From the NCBI RefSeq assembly GCF_001581925.1, contig NZ_LQZA01000001.1:744001-808000 (forward strand): a stretch of DNA of 64,000 nucleotides, in the 5' to 3' direction. The notes below the pieces were generated by a model, which saw nothing but the letters and a program-made list of their open reading frames with translations, was not told where the DNA came from and ran no database searches. Of the stretch, positions 46,617-55,257 are shown piece after piece (positions within the stretch are counted from its first letter, which is position 1; every line of letters starts with the position of its first letter). The translations under genes and the position numbers were made by a program. Source of the stretch: Ferrovum sp. PN-J185 (lineage in GTDB: Bacteria; Pseudomonadota; Gammaproteobacteria; Burkholderiales; Ferrovaceae).

Positions 46617-47695
46617 TCGGTTTGTTTTTTTGTTGCTGTACGTATTTTGTTTCAGCTAATCCAGTCCCAAATCCTAGTTTAAATAACATCCCTGACTCAT
46701 CAGACAAAATAAAAGAGTTTCATAATATATATCCTGATAAGTATCCTAGAGGAAGTTTTATTAAATGGCAGTTTGAAAGACTTTTTTATAGAAGTCACAA
46801 AGATTCCGACGATGTTGCCCCTAGTACTGGTCCTAATCTTGAATTAATACATCATCCAGGAAGAAATGTTATCGTTACTTGGATAGGACACTCCACCCTC
46901 ATTTACCAATGTGATGGCATTACCTTTTTAACAGATCCAATATTCTCAGATTATGCCAGTCCTTTGCCTCCCCTAGGACCTAAAAGACACGTACCACCAG
47001 GTGTATCTATTAAACAATTACCTCATATAGATGTAGTTCTTATATCTCATAACCATTATGATCATTTAGATTTACCTTCTGTTAGAGCATTAGCTAATCA
47101 AGCTGGTGGTCCTCCATTATTTCTTGTCCCTATGAATGTAAGAAAATGGTTTTTAAATAATATTGAAGTTATGAATACTCCAGACAATACTAAAAAAGTA
47201 ATAGAGTTTAATTGGAATAAAAGTATTTCTGTGCCTGGAAAAACCAATAATTTTGATATTACTTTTTTATCCGTACATCATTGGAGTGCAAGATCTTTAT
47301 GGGATAGAGATGAGACACTTTGGGGATCATGGGCCATAGTTCACCCAGAATTTAAGTTTTGGTTTTCAGGTGACTTAGGGTATTCAAAGGACTCCATTGA
47401 TATTGGTAATCGATTTCAAGGTTTTGATTTGGCAGCAATCGATATTGGTGCTTATAAGCCTAGATGGTTTATGGCTAATTACCATCTTAACCCTCAAGAA
47501 GCTGTGCAAGTAATGAAAGATGTGCGCGCAAAACAAGCCATTGGCATACATTGGGGAGTTTTTAAATTATCAGATGAGCCATTCTTACAACCGCCTGTGG
47601 ATTTAAAAAATGCATTGGATATTGAACATATAGATAACAATAAATTTATTGTATTAAAAATAGGCGAAAGTAAAGTTTATAAGGAAATAAATTAG
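46592..47695 (+). CDS. NAPE-PLD-like metallo-beta-lactamase-fold hydrolase
   Basis: 367-residue exported protein: signal peptide about 1-22, then an MBL fold with WIGHSTLIYQ (about 97-106), metal motif H153-N-H155-Y-D157-H158, and downstream FSGDLGYS and GIHWGVF ligands. It resembles N-acyl-phosphatidylethanolamine phospholipase D-like proteins and their bacterial relatives (UlaG-like superfamily). Substrate not established. A periplasmic lipid phosphodiesterase role is inferred. It overlaps msrQ by 25 bases and precedes the GMC oxidoreductase by 1 base. Confidence 0.88.
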   Translation: MGKTSRILIGLFFCCCTYFVSANPVPNPSLNNIPDSSDKIKEFHNIYPDKYPRGSFIKWQFERLFYRSHKDSDDVAPSTGPNLELIHHPGRNVIVTWIGHSTLIYQCDGITFLTDPIFSDYASPLPPLGPKRHVPPGVSIKQLPHIDVVLISHNHYDHLDLPSVRALANQAGGPPLFLVPMNVRKWFLNNIEVMNTPDNTKKVIEFNWNKSISVPGKTNNFDITFLSVHHWSARSLWDRDETLWGSWAIVHPEFKFWFSGDLGYSKDSIDIGNRFQGFDLAAIDIGAYKPRWFMANYHLNPQEAVQVMKDVRAKQAIGIHWGVFKLSDEPFLQPPVDLKNALDIEHIDNNKFIVLKIGESKVYKEIN

Positions 47696-47696
47696 C

Positions 47697-49322
47697 ATGC
47701 TAAATTATCCAACTCAATTCGATTTTATTGTAATTGGCTCTGGAAGTGCAGGATCTGTAATTGCAAATCGGTTATCAGAGGATGCTAGTTGTAGTGTATT
47801 ACTCATTGAGGCCGGTAAACATGATAATTATCCCTGGATACATATACCTGTAGGATATCTTTATTGTATAGGTAATCCAAGAACAGACTGGTGTTTTGAA
47901 ACAGAAAAAGAACAGGGTCTTAATGGTCGCTCAATTCGATATCCGAGAGGAAAAGGTATTGGTGGTAGTTCTCTTATCAATGGTATGATTTACATGAGAG
48001 GACAAGAAGCTGACTATGATAACTGGGCAAAGTTAACAGAGGATGATGGTTGGAGGTGGGATAATGTACTACCTTTATTTAAAAAAATTGAAAAATATCA
48101 CTCTGGTTCTAATCAGTACCATGGTAATAAAGGACCTTGGCGAGTATCTAAACAAAGATTATCTTGGAAAGTGTTGGAAGTGTTCAAAGATGCAGTCATT
48201 AATAATGGAATTCCATTTACCAATGACTTTAATACTGGTGATAATTTTGGAGTGGGTTATTTTGATGTCAATCAATTCAGAGGAATGAGATTAAATGCCG
48301 GTCAAGCATTTGTAAAGTCGGCAATGTACAGAACCAATCTCACCGTTTCCAGTGAAACTCATGTAAATAGGATTTTGTTTGATCAGAATAAAATTGCAAC
48401 AGGTATTGAAGTAATAAAAAATAACGAAAAAATCGCATTTACCGCTACGAAAGAAATTATTGTTTGTGCCGGTGCTATCGGCTCTGTCTCTCTTTTAGAA
48501 CGTTCGGGAATTGGTAAACCAGAAGTCTTAAGTGGATTTAATATACCAGTTATACAAGCACTACCAGAGTTAGGTGAAAATCTTCAAGATCATCTTCAGC
48601 TAAGACATGTTTATCGTGTTGAAGGCTTACCGACTTTAAATACAATGGCTAATAATTGGCTTGGTAAGATGCGTATAGGTCTCCAATATCTTTTAACCAG
48701 ACGCGGACCCATGTCAATGGCTCCCTCTCAATTAGGTGTATTCGCAAAAAGCTCTTCTGATCAACAAAGGGCAAACTTACAATATCATGTCCAACCCTTA
48801 TCACTAGAAAAGTTTGGTGAACCCCTACATCCCTTTAATGGTTTTACTGCTAGTGTATGTAATTTACAGCCTACCTCTAGAGGGTCAGTTCATATTAGCT
48901 CTCCAGATCCATTGGCAAAACCAATTATAAAACCTAATTATTTATCTACCAGTGAAGATCAAACAATTGCTATTCAGTCTGTGAAGTTAACGCGTCAAAT
49001 TATTCAATCAGATGTGTTTAAATCGTATCAACCCACAGAGATTCTTCCTGGGTCAGTAAATCAAACTGATGAACAAATATTAGAAGGAGCAAGAAATATA
49101 GGAACAACTATTTTTCATCCAACATCAACGTGCAGAATGGGTAATAAAAATGATTTAAAGCGATGTGTTGATAGTGAATTTAAATTAAATGGCATTAAAA
49201 ATGTACGTGTTGTAGATGGAAGTACTATGCCAGTTATTACCTCCGGAAACACCGCCGCACCAATCATGATGATGGCAGAACGTGCCTCATTACTCATTAA
49301 ACGTGACTATTCTTTAACTTAA
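47697..49322 (+). CDS. GMC-family FAD oxidoreductase (choline/alcohol dehydrogenase-like)
   Basis: 541-residue FAD enzyme oxidising an alcohol to aldehyde. FAD motif GSGSAG (14-19), the RYPRGKGIGGSSLINGMIYMRG GMC signature (about 81-103), and C-terminal FHPTSTCRMG with catalytic His and the Asn of SGNTAAPIM. It resembles AlkJ/BetA-type dehydrogenases that feed quinones. Substrate unknown; perhaps an alcohol released by the NAPE-PLD-like enzyme or supplied to the monooxygenase. One base before the hydratase gene. Confidence 0.93.
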   Translation: MLNYPTQFDFIVIGSGSAGSVIANRLSEDASCSVLLIEAGKHDNYPWIHIPVGYLYCIGNPRTDWCFETEKEQGLNGRSIRYPRGKGIGGSSLINGMIYMRGQEADYDNWAKLTEDDGWRWDNVLPLFKKIEKYHSGSNQYHGNKGPWRVSKQRLSWKVLEVFKDAVINNGIPFTNDFNTGDNFGVGYFDVNQFRGMRLNAGQAFVKSAMYRTNLTVSSETHVNRILFDQNKIATGIEVIKNNEKIAFTATKEIIVCAGAIGSVSLLERSGIGKPEVLSGFNIPVIQALPELGENLQDHLQLRHVYRVEGLPTLNTMANNWLGKMRIGLQYLLTRRGPMSMAPSQLGVFAKSSSDQQRANLQYHVQPLSLEKFGEPLHPFNGFTASVCNLQPTSRGSVHISSPDPLAKPIIKPNYLSTSEDQTIAIQSVKLTRQIIQSDVFKSYQPTEILPGSVNQTDEQILEGARNIGTTIFHPTSTCRMGNKNDLKRCVDSEFKLNGIKNVRVVDGSTMPVITSGNTAAPIMMMAERASLLIKRDYSLT

Positions 49323-50066
49323 ATGACACAACTTAGTAAATTAATTATTGATGCACATCATTCGGCTAAACTCATCTCTGCTCCAGAAGAATTAATCCCG
49401 ACTAGTCTTGAGTCAGCTTATCACACTCAAAATCAACTATTAGATTTGTTAGATGACCATATTGGTGGGTGGAAAGTAGGTACCGGTGATCAAGCCTATC
49501 CGGTATTTGCGTCCCTAATACCAAATAAATGGCTGTTCTCTGATGAAACTATAATCGCAAAAGAACTGTGTTCACTAATGGGAATAGAGCTTGAGTATGC
49601 ATTTAGACTTAAAAATATTGATCAAATAAGTATTAATATATCTCTTGAAGACTTAGAAAAACATATTTCTGATGTCGCTGCTGCCATAGAAATTGTCTCA
49701 ACGCGATTACAAGGTTGGCCTGATTTACCTACTTATTTAAAGGCTGCTGATTTACAGAGTAATGGTGCTTTAATAATAGGTCCAGCGCAACCATATAGAT
49801 CTAATTTATTTAACTTTAATGAACCTATTATTTCACTGACAGATAACTTAATTGAAAAATCAACACTTAGAGGGAAGAATCCAGCAGGTGATCCTAGACT
49901 ATTAATTCCTAAATTTATAGATCAACAAAGACAATTTGGAAGACACATTAATGATGATCATTGGATTACCACAGGTAGTTTGAGCGGAATCTTTTTTGTT
50001 GACTATAAAACTAACATTACAGGTACAATTAATGGATTACCTAGTGTTCATTTAAAAGTCGTGTAA
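49323..50066 (+). CDS. MhpD-like 2-keto-4-pentenoate hydratase family protein (FAH fold)
   Basis: 247-residue member of the MhpD/FAH superfamily, hydrating 2-oxo-pentenoates or decarboxylating 2-oxo-acids. Conserved segments seen are GGWKVGTGDQAYPVFASLIP, the metal-binding MGIELEYAF (ExE type), AAAIEIVSTRLQGWP and GKNPAGDPR. Starts immediately after the GMC stop. Meta-cleavage partners are absent from the operon, though a LigB-type dioxygenase is 13 kb upstream. Confidence 0.9.
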   Translation: MTQLSKLIIDAHHSAKLISAPEELIPTSLESAYHTQNQLLDLLDDHIGGWKVGTGDQAYPVFASLIPNKWLFSDETIIAKELCSLMGIELEYAFRLKNIDQISINISLEDLEKHISDVAAAIEIVSTRLQGWPDLPTYLKAADLQSNGALIIGPAQPYRSNLFNFNEPIISLTDNLIEKSTLRGKNPAGDPRLLIPKFIDQQRQFGRHINDDHWITTGSLSGIFFVDYKTNITGTINGLPSVHLKVV

Positions 50067-50072
50067 ATAATT

Positions 50073-51080
50073 ATGTTTTTTAGAATAGTTTTGTTTTTTT
50101 CTTACGCACTGTTATTGGTTTTGCTGAGCGCCTGCGCTCCTGTAGAAACTGTAAATACAGATCAACCTAATCAAATTATTGCTAAAAAAAATGAGTCGTT
50201 AACTAATAATATTCCTATATTAAAACCAAATAATGTACCTGATAACGCATATATTAAAGGTATTCCATACTATCCAGACACTCGAAACTTCTTTGCACCA
50301 TCAACATTAGCGTCAACATTAAATTATTATGGTGCAAATGCGCTTGTAAATAAGTTATTACCACGTACTTATATTCCCGCTCAAAAAGGAACGCTGGAAT
50401 TTGATACGATATTAAGCGCTAGAAAATCTGGTTTTATTGTCTATCCCTTAACAGAAGATATTCAAGATATCTTTTTAGAAATATCACAAAACCATCCTGT
50501 TGTAGTAACACTAAAAAACCCAGATAATCCAGATGATTGGTCATTTCACACTGTATACGGTTATGATTTTAGTGATAAAACAATAACATTAACAGATATC
50601 ACTCGAAACCAAAAAAAGCTATCCATGGATGAGTTTGACCGAGAATGGTCACAAGCACAACATTGGGCTGTAACTATAACTCCCCCAAATATCATTCCGG
50701 CTTCTGCTAGAGAAATTGGCTATTTAACAGCAATATCACGAATTGAACCTATTGCACCAACAGCTGCTAAGGACGCTTATCTAAAAACCTTGGAAAGATG
50801 GCCTAATAATATTGTTGCATTAATTGGTATTGGTGATATTGCTTATGTACATCGCGATTACAAAGAAGCATTAGTTTATTTTCAGAAAGCAGTTAAAGAA
50901 AACCCATCCTCTGGTGATGCTCTAAATAATTTAGCAGAAACTTATTTGGCTCTTCATCAACCCCAACTAGCCTTAGCAACAATACAAAAAGCTGTTAAAT
51001 TAAAAAGTCATCATCATCGTACTTATTTAATGACACAAAAAAGAGTTGAGAGTTATCTTAGAAAACACAATCAGAAGTGA
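50073..51080 (+). CDS. TPR lipoprotein with degenerate C39 peptidase-like domain (PA2778-like)
   Basis: 335 residues with a lipoprotein signal (LLSA-C21). Residues about 65-200 follow the PA2778-type C39 peptidase pattern: IPYYPDTRNFFAPSTLASTLNYYG, YIPAQKGTLEFDTILSARKSGF and WSFHTVYGYDFSD. Two or three TPRs follow (about 240-320). The catalytic residues look lost: the Gln-Cys-Gly-Pro of active members aligns with F73-F74-A75-P76, and the general-base His position is Ser157. So it probably binds rather than cuts a peptide or peptidoglycan ligand. Ends two bases before the convergent tRNA-Cys. Confidence 0.78.
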   Translation: MFFRIVLFFSYALLLVLLSACAPVETVNTDQPNQIIAKKNESLTNNIPILKPNNVPDNAYIKGIPYYPDTRNFFAPSTLASTLNYYGANALVNKLLPRTYIPAQKGTLEFDTILSARKSGFIVYPLTEDIQDIFLEISQNHPVVVTLKNPDNPDDWSFHTVYGYDFSDKTITLTDITRNQKKLSMDEFDREWSQAQHWAVTITPPNIIPASAREIGYLTAISRIEPIAPTAAKDAYLKTLERWPNNIVALIGIGDIAYVHRDYKEALVYFQKAVKENPSSGDALNNLAETYLALHQPQLALATIQKAVKLKSHHHRTYLMTQKRVESYLRKHNQK

Positions 51081-51081
51081 T

Positions 51082-51155
51082 TGGAGGCGGGGGTCGGAAT
51101 CGAACCGGCGTAGACGGCTTTGCAGGCCGCTGCATGACCACTCTGCCACCCCGCC
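51082..51155 (-). tRNA. tRNA-Cys (anticodon GCA)
   Basis: 74 bases with encoded CCA; acceptor GGCGGGG pairs with the 3' arm, anticodon loop CTGCAAA gives GCA. Downstream of tRNA-Gly on the same strand. Confidence 0.97.
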
Positions 51156-51182
51156 TATGAAGGAAATAATTGAGTAAATATT

Positions 51183-51258
51183 TGGAGCGGGAGACGAGTC
51201 TCGAACTCGCGACCTCAACCTTGGCAAGGTTGCGCTCTACCAACTGAGCTACTCCCGC
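51183..51258 (-). tRNA. tRNA-Gly (anticodon GCC)
   Basis: 76 bases with encoded CCA; acceptor GCGGGAG, anticodon GCC, standard D and T arms. Follows pgsA, as in many betaproteobacteria. Confidence 0.98.
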
Positions 51259-51342
51259 AATAAGACGTAAATGATAAACTGATAGTGTTAATACGTCAAT
51301 ATTTTTAGTAAAAAAACACACAATAAAAAACAAAAAAAACTT

Positions 51343-51906
51343 TTAAAAACCGACTTTTATCGCGACACGTAAATAATAAAACATCGAGATTAAAGTAAGG
51401 AATGCGGCAATTATTATGCATAAAGTACCGATTATATGGCAAGGAATAAAACCTAAGAAAGTTTGGTTATATAGTAAAAATGGTATAGCTAACATTTGGG
51501 CAATTGTTTTAACTTTACCTAATGTGGACACAGCAACGTTAGCACTCTTACCAATTTGTGCCATCCATTCTCTTAAAGCGGAAATGGTAATTTCTCTACC
51601 AATAATTATTAGTGCAATGATTGAAGAAATTCTTTGCAAATCCACTAAGACAATTAATGCAGCCATTACCATAAGTTTATCGGCAACGGGATCTAAGAAA
51701 GCACCGAAGGCAGTTGTCTGATTTAATTTTCTGGCTAAATAACCATCAAATGCATCAGTTATAGCCGCTATGATAAAAATAATAGCCGCTAGTAATCCAG
51801 AATGTTCTGAAGTCATCCATGGGTCTGGAAAGTAGACTACAGCAACAAACATGGGTATTAATAACACCCTGATAAAAGTAAGTATATTGGGAACTGTAAA
51901 TTTCAT
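51343..51906 (-). CDS. pgsA: CDP-diacylglycerol-glycerol-3-phosphate 3-phosphatidyltransferase
   Basis: Makes phosphatidylglycerophosphate for anionic phospholipids. 187 residues, several TMs, with the CDP-alcohol phosphotransferase signature DGYLARKLNQTTAFGAFLD then DKL (about 53-76). Ten bases downstream of uvrC, ahead of two tRNAs. Confidence 0.96.
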   Translation of the reverse strand: MKFTVPNILTFIRVLLIPMFVAVVYFPDPWMTSEHSGLLAAIIFIIAAITDAFDGYLARKLNQTTAFGAFLDPVADKLMVMAALIVLVDLQRISSIIALIIIGREITISALREWMAQIGKSANVAVSTLGKVKTIAQMLAIPFLLYNQTFLGFIPCHIIGTLCIIIAAFLTLISMFYYLRVAIKVGF

Positions 51907-51916
51907 AATAATTTTC

Positions 51917-53722
51917 TTAATGTAGATGATTATATATTTTTTTTGCTAGTTCTAGGCCAATTCCCGTAATAGCAGAGATATCATCCACACTGGCACTTTG
52001 CAATCCTTTTAATCCACCAAACTGTACCAATAGTTGCTTTCTTCTTTTAGGACCAATTCCTTCAATTTCGTCAAGCACCGAATGCTGTGTTGTTTTACTT
52101 CTTTTCATTCTGTGACCAGTAATAGCAAATCGATGGGCTTCATCACGTATTGCTTGTATCAAATGAAAGCCTGGTGATTCCTGTTTTAAGAATAACTCAG
52201 TATTGTCTATGGGGAGTATAATTTTCTCAAGTCCAGCCTTTCTTCCCTCCCCTTTGGCAACACCAATAACATAAAGATCAGTAAGATTAAGTGTTGCAAG
52301 AATCTCTTTTGCAATATTAAGCTGCCCCTTGCCGCCATCAATAATGAGCAAATCAGGAAGCTGTCCTTGTTCTTTAACGATTCTTGAATAACGTCGCTCT
52401 AAAGCTTGAGCCATAGCAGCGTAATCGTCTCCAGGGTTAATATCTTTGATATTAAATTTTCTATAATACTGTTTTGCAGGTGTACCATGATCAAATACAA
52501 CACATGATGCAACCGTATCCTGGCCTTGAGTATGACTGATATCAAAGCATTCAATACGAATAGGTGAAAAGTCTAAAGATAAGTCGTTTTGTAAACTTTG
52601 CAATCGATTTTCTGCAGAACTGATTTGATTTAGTCGATTATTAAGTGAGAATTCTGCATTTTTGAAGGCATTGTTCCACCAAGTTTTTTTCTCACCAATC
52701 GGATTATTAATAATTTTAACTTTATGTCCAGCAACTTCACTTAACCACACACTTAAATTATCAATATCTTGTAACTGATTAATGATTATTGTGTCTGGAA
52801 CTATGTTATTCACATAATGCTGCGTAATAAAGGCTTCATAGATATCATCAATAGAAACTTGATCTGTATTAGACGGATAAAATGTTTTATCGCCAATATG
52901 TTTTCCAGATCGAATCATCACCCAATTTACAGTATAGTAAAACTCGCTATGTGCGACTGCAATAATATCAATATCTTCTGTACTGTTTTTTGAGACAGAC
53001 TGTTTCAGTAATACTTGTTGCATTAAGGCAATTTGATCCCGAATTAATGCAGCCTTCTCAAATTCAAGATTATTCGAATATTCATTCATCTGAAGTCTTA
53101 GATCATCTAATACATGTTGTTCATTTCCTGATAAAAAACTTATTGCATTAATAATTTGTTTTTCATATTCCTTTTCAGAGATGTGATTAACACATGGAGC
53201 AGAACAACGTTTGATTTGATATAACAAACAAGGCCTAGATCTATGCGCATAAACACTATCATCACAAGTTCTTAACATGAATAGTTTTTGTAAATGTTGA
53301 ATAACCTCTCTTGCAGCCCATGAGTTTGGATAAGGACCAAAATAATTATTCTTATTATTTGCAGATCCCCGATAAAGTTTTATTTGTGGAAATGCATGAC
53401 TAGATATTTGAATATAAGGATATGATTTATCGTCTTTGAATAATACATTATATTTCGGTGTATATTGCTTGATAAGGTTTCCCTCAAGCAATAAGGCCTC
53501 AGCCTCAGAAGCAGTGATAGTAATCTCAATATGATGAATATGACTCACCATAGCTGCTGTTCTTATGGGTAACTGTGTTTTTTGAAAATATGAAGATACT
53601 CGTTTTTTTAGATTTTTAGCTTTTCCAACATAAATAACTTCATTGCTCTCATTACACATCCGATATACCCCAGGTAAATTTGGTAATGATCGAATGAAAT
53701 TATCTAAATCATTTGTACTCAT
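51917..53722 (-). CDS. uvrC: Excinuclease ABC subunit C
   Basis: 601-residue nuclease making the dual incision in nucleotide excision repair. N-terminal GIY-YIG domain (GVYRM to VIYVGKAKNLKKRV, about 19-42), UVR domain (about 200-235), an RNase H-like domain with FDISHTQGQDTVASCVVFDHG, and C-terminal HhH motifs. Overlaps the UDG gene by 14 bases. Confidence 0.97.
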   Translation of the reverse strand: MSTNDLDNFIRSLPNLPGVYRMCNESNEVIYVGKAKNLKKRVSSYFQKTQLPIRTAAMVSHIHHIEITITASEAEALLLEGNLIKQYTPKYNVLFKDDKSYPYIQISSHAFPQIKLYRGSANNKNNYFGPYPNSWAAREVIQHLQKLFMLRTCDDSVYAHRSRPCLLYQIKRCSAPCVNHISEKEYEKQIINAISFLSGNEQHVLDDLRLQMNEYSNNLEFEKAALIRDQIALMQQVLLKQSVSKNSTEDIDIIAVAHSEFYYTVNWVMIRSGKHIGDKTFYPSNTDQVSIDDIYEAFITQHYVNNIVPDTIIINQLQDIDNLSVWLSEVAGHKVKIINNPIGEKKTWWNNAFKNAEFSLNNRLNQISSAENRLQSLQNDLSLDFSPIRIECFDISHTQGQDTVASCVVFDHGTPAKQYYRKFNIKDINPGDDYAAMAQALERRYSRIVKEQGQLPDLLIIDGGKGQLNIAKEILATLNLTDLYVIGVAKGEGRKAGLEKIILPIDNTELFLKQESPGFHLIQAIRDEAHRFAITGHRMKRSKTTQHSVLDEIEGIGPKRRKQLLVQFGGLKGLQSASVDDISAITGIGLELAKKIYNHLH

Positions 53723-54353
53723 GGCGCCTATCTAACAATAAGTTAATTTCTTTAAATATAGAATAAAACATATCCTTGGTTAACCGATTGGTTTGCGTAT
53801 TGTAACGACTACAGTGATAACTACTAATAAGGGTATATTTTTCTTTTAATTGATATACACTGCCGTGTTTAAATGGATACACAGATTTTTTTTCATTAAA
53901 TACTGTTAATACCGCATCATGTGCAATCTTCCCTAACGCTAAAATTACTTTTAAGGAATGACTGTCTAAAATTTCATGTGCTAAGTATCTATTGCACTCT
54001 TTTATTTCTGTTGGCAAGGGCTTATTTTGTGGTGGTAGACACTTAACTGCATTAGTGATTTTTACATTTTGTAGCAACAAACCATCTTTTGTATTAATCG
54101 ATTCAGAATGATTACAAAATTTAAAGTCATGTAATGTTTGATAAAGTAAAATACCTGCATAATCACCCGTGAATGGCCTACCAGTTCGATTAGCACCATG
54201 CATTCCTGGTGCTAGACCTACAATGAGTAATTGAGCATTATCATCTCCAAATGGAGGGACAGGCTGACAAAAATAATCTGGATGGTGTTCTTTCGTTTCT
54301 AATAAAAAAGTAGTTAAGCGAGAGCAACGTGTACAGCTAAATACCATTTTCAC
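53709..54353 (-). CDS. Uracil-DNA glycosylase, family 4/5 (Fe-S type)
   Basis: 214-residue base excision enzyme. Motif GLAPGMHGANRTGRPFTGD (about 46-64) is the family 5 type. Cysteines near the N-terminus (FSCTRCSR) and two in NAVKCLPP and KECNRYL make a probable 4Fe-4S ligand set, and SYHCSRYN is motif 3, with Cys-Ser in place of the common Pro-Ser after His. Encoded between uvrC and a cation transporter with overlaps at both ends, so repair genes udg and uvrC are co-expressed. Confidence 0.88.
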   Translation of the reverse strand: MKMVFSCTRCSRLTTFLLETKEHHPDYFCQPVPPFGDDNAQLLIVGLAPGMHGANRTGRPFTGDYAGILLYQTLHDFKFCNHSESINTKDGLLLQNVKITNAVKCLPPQNKPLPTEIKECNRYLAHEILDSHSLKVILALGKIAHDAVLTVFNEKKSVYPFKHGSVYQLKEKYTLISSYHCSRYNTQTNRLTKDMFYSIFKEINLLLDRRHEYK

Positions 54354-55251
54354 TCACTTCTGGTTGTAAAGTAACATGAACAATTCCATGTTCACGTTCA
54401 AGCATTGCTAATGTACGAGATAAAATCTGTGGCCAATCTGTTAAAGATTTAATTTGAAGATGAGCAGATAATGCCACCATACCTGAAGTTAGCGTCCAAA
54501 TATGTAAATCATGTACAGAAATAACGCCATCTAAATGAGCAAGTTGATCGCCAACTTGTACGAGTGAAACCCCATCTGGTACCCCTTCCATGAGTACGTG
54601 TACAGACTCATTTAAAATTTTTAATGTTGAAAATAGCATAATACCTGCAACAACCAATGAGAGAATTGGGTCAATAGGCATCCAACCTGTCCACCAGATA
54701 ACAGCACCTGCTATTAATGCTGCAAGGGATCCAAAAAAGTCGCCAATCACATGGATCATTGCAGCACGCGAATTTAAGCCATGCTCCATTTTAGATAAAA
54801 ATAATGCATTTACAGTATTCATTATCATGCCGATAATAGACACGATTACTACAGTCATTGCATGTACCTGATGGGGTTGAGAGATTCTTAAAATAGCCTC
54901 TACAACAATACCTAAAATCACAACTAATAATAATATCCCATTAAATAATGCAGCAAGTACTTCTGCACGTTGTAATCCATAACTGTGTTTTTGGGAGGGG
55001 GGACGTTTACCCATCCATACTGCTAAAGAGCCTAAAGCTAAAGATAACGCATCAGAGACCATATGACCTGAATCAGATATCAATGCTAATGAATTAGAAA
55101 AATATCCAGCGACGAGTTCCAATACAGCAAAACCTACGGTAAAGATGAGTGCAGAGAGCATAGCCTGTGTGGTTTTAGGTTTATGCGCATGATGTTCATG
55201 ACCTGCTGGATCATGATGTACATGTGGCTCGTGTTTATGATGCACAATCAT
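54337..55251 (-). CDS. CDF-family divalent cation efflux transporter
   Basis: 304-residue inner-membrane exporter, six TMs, with an N-terminal His-rich tail (HHKHEPHVHHDPAGHEHHAHK region, about 4-24), metal-site SDSGHMVSDAL (HxxxD) in TM2 and the second HVIGDFFGSLAA site in TM5, plus a cytoplasmic ferredoxin-like domain. Zn2+ or Co2+ is likely. It overlaps udg by 17 bases and follows nagZ by 6 bases. Confidence 0.93.
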   Translation of the reverse strand: MIVHHKHEPHVHHDPAGHEHHAHKPKTTQAMLSALIFTVGFAVLELVAGYFSNSLALISDSGHMVSDALSLALGSLAVWMGKRPPSQKHSYGLQRAEVLAALFNGILLLVVILGIVVEAILRISQPHQVHAMTVVIVSIIGMIMNTVNALFLSKMEHGLNSRAAMIHVIGDFFGSLAALIAGAVIWWTGWMPIDPILSLVVAGIMLFSTLKILNESVHVLMEGVPDGVSLVQVGDQLAHLDGVISVHDLHIWTLTSGMVALSAHLQIKSLTDWPQILSRTLAMLEREHGIVHVTLQPEVSENGI

Positions 55252-55257
55252 TCTTTT

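Noticed and set aside
51027-51333. Two minus-strand ORFs across the tRNA-Cys and tRNA-Gly genes
   Set aside because: Both read through intact tRNA genes and look like translated tRNA sequence.
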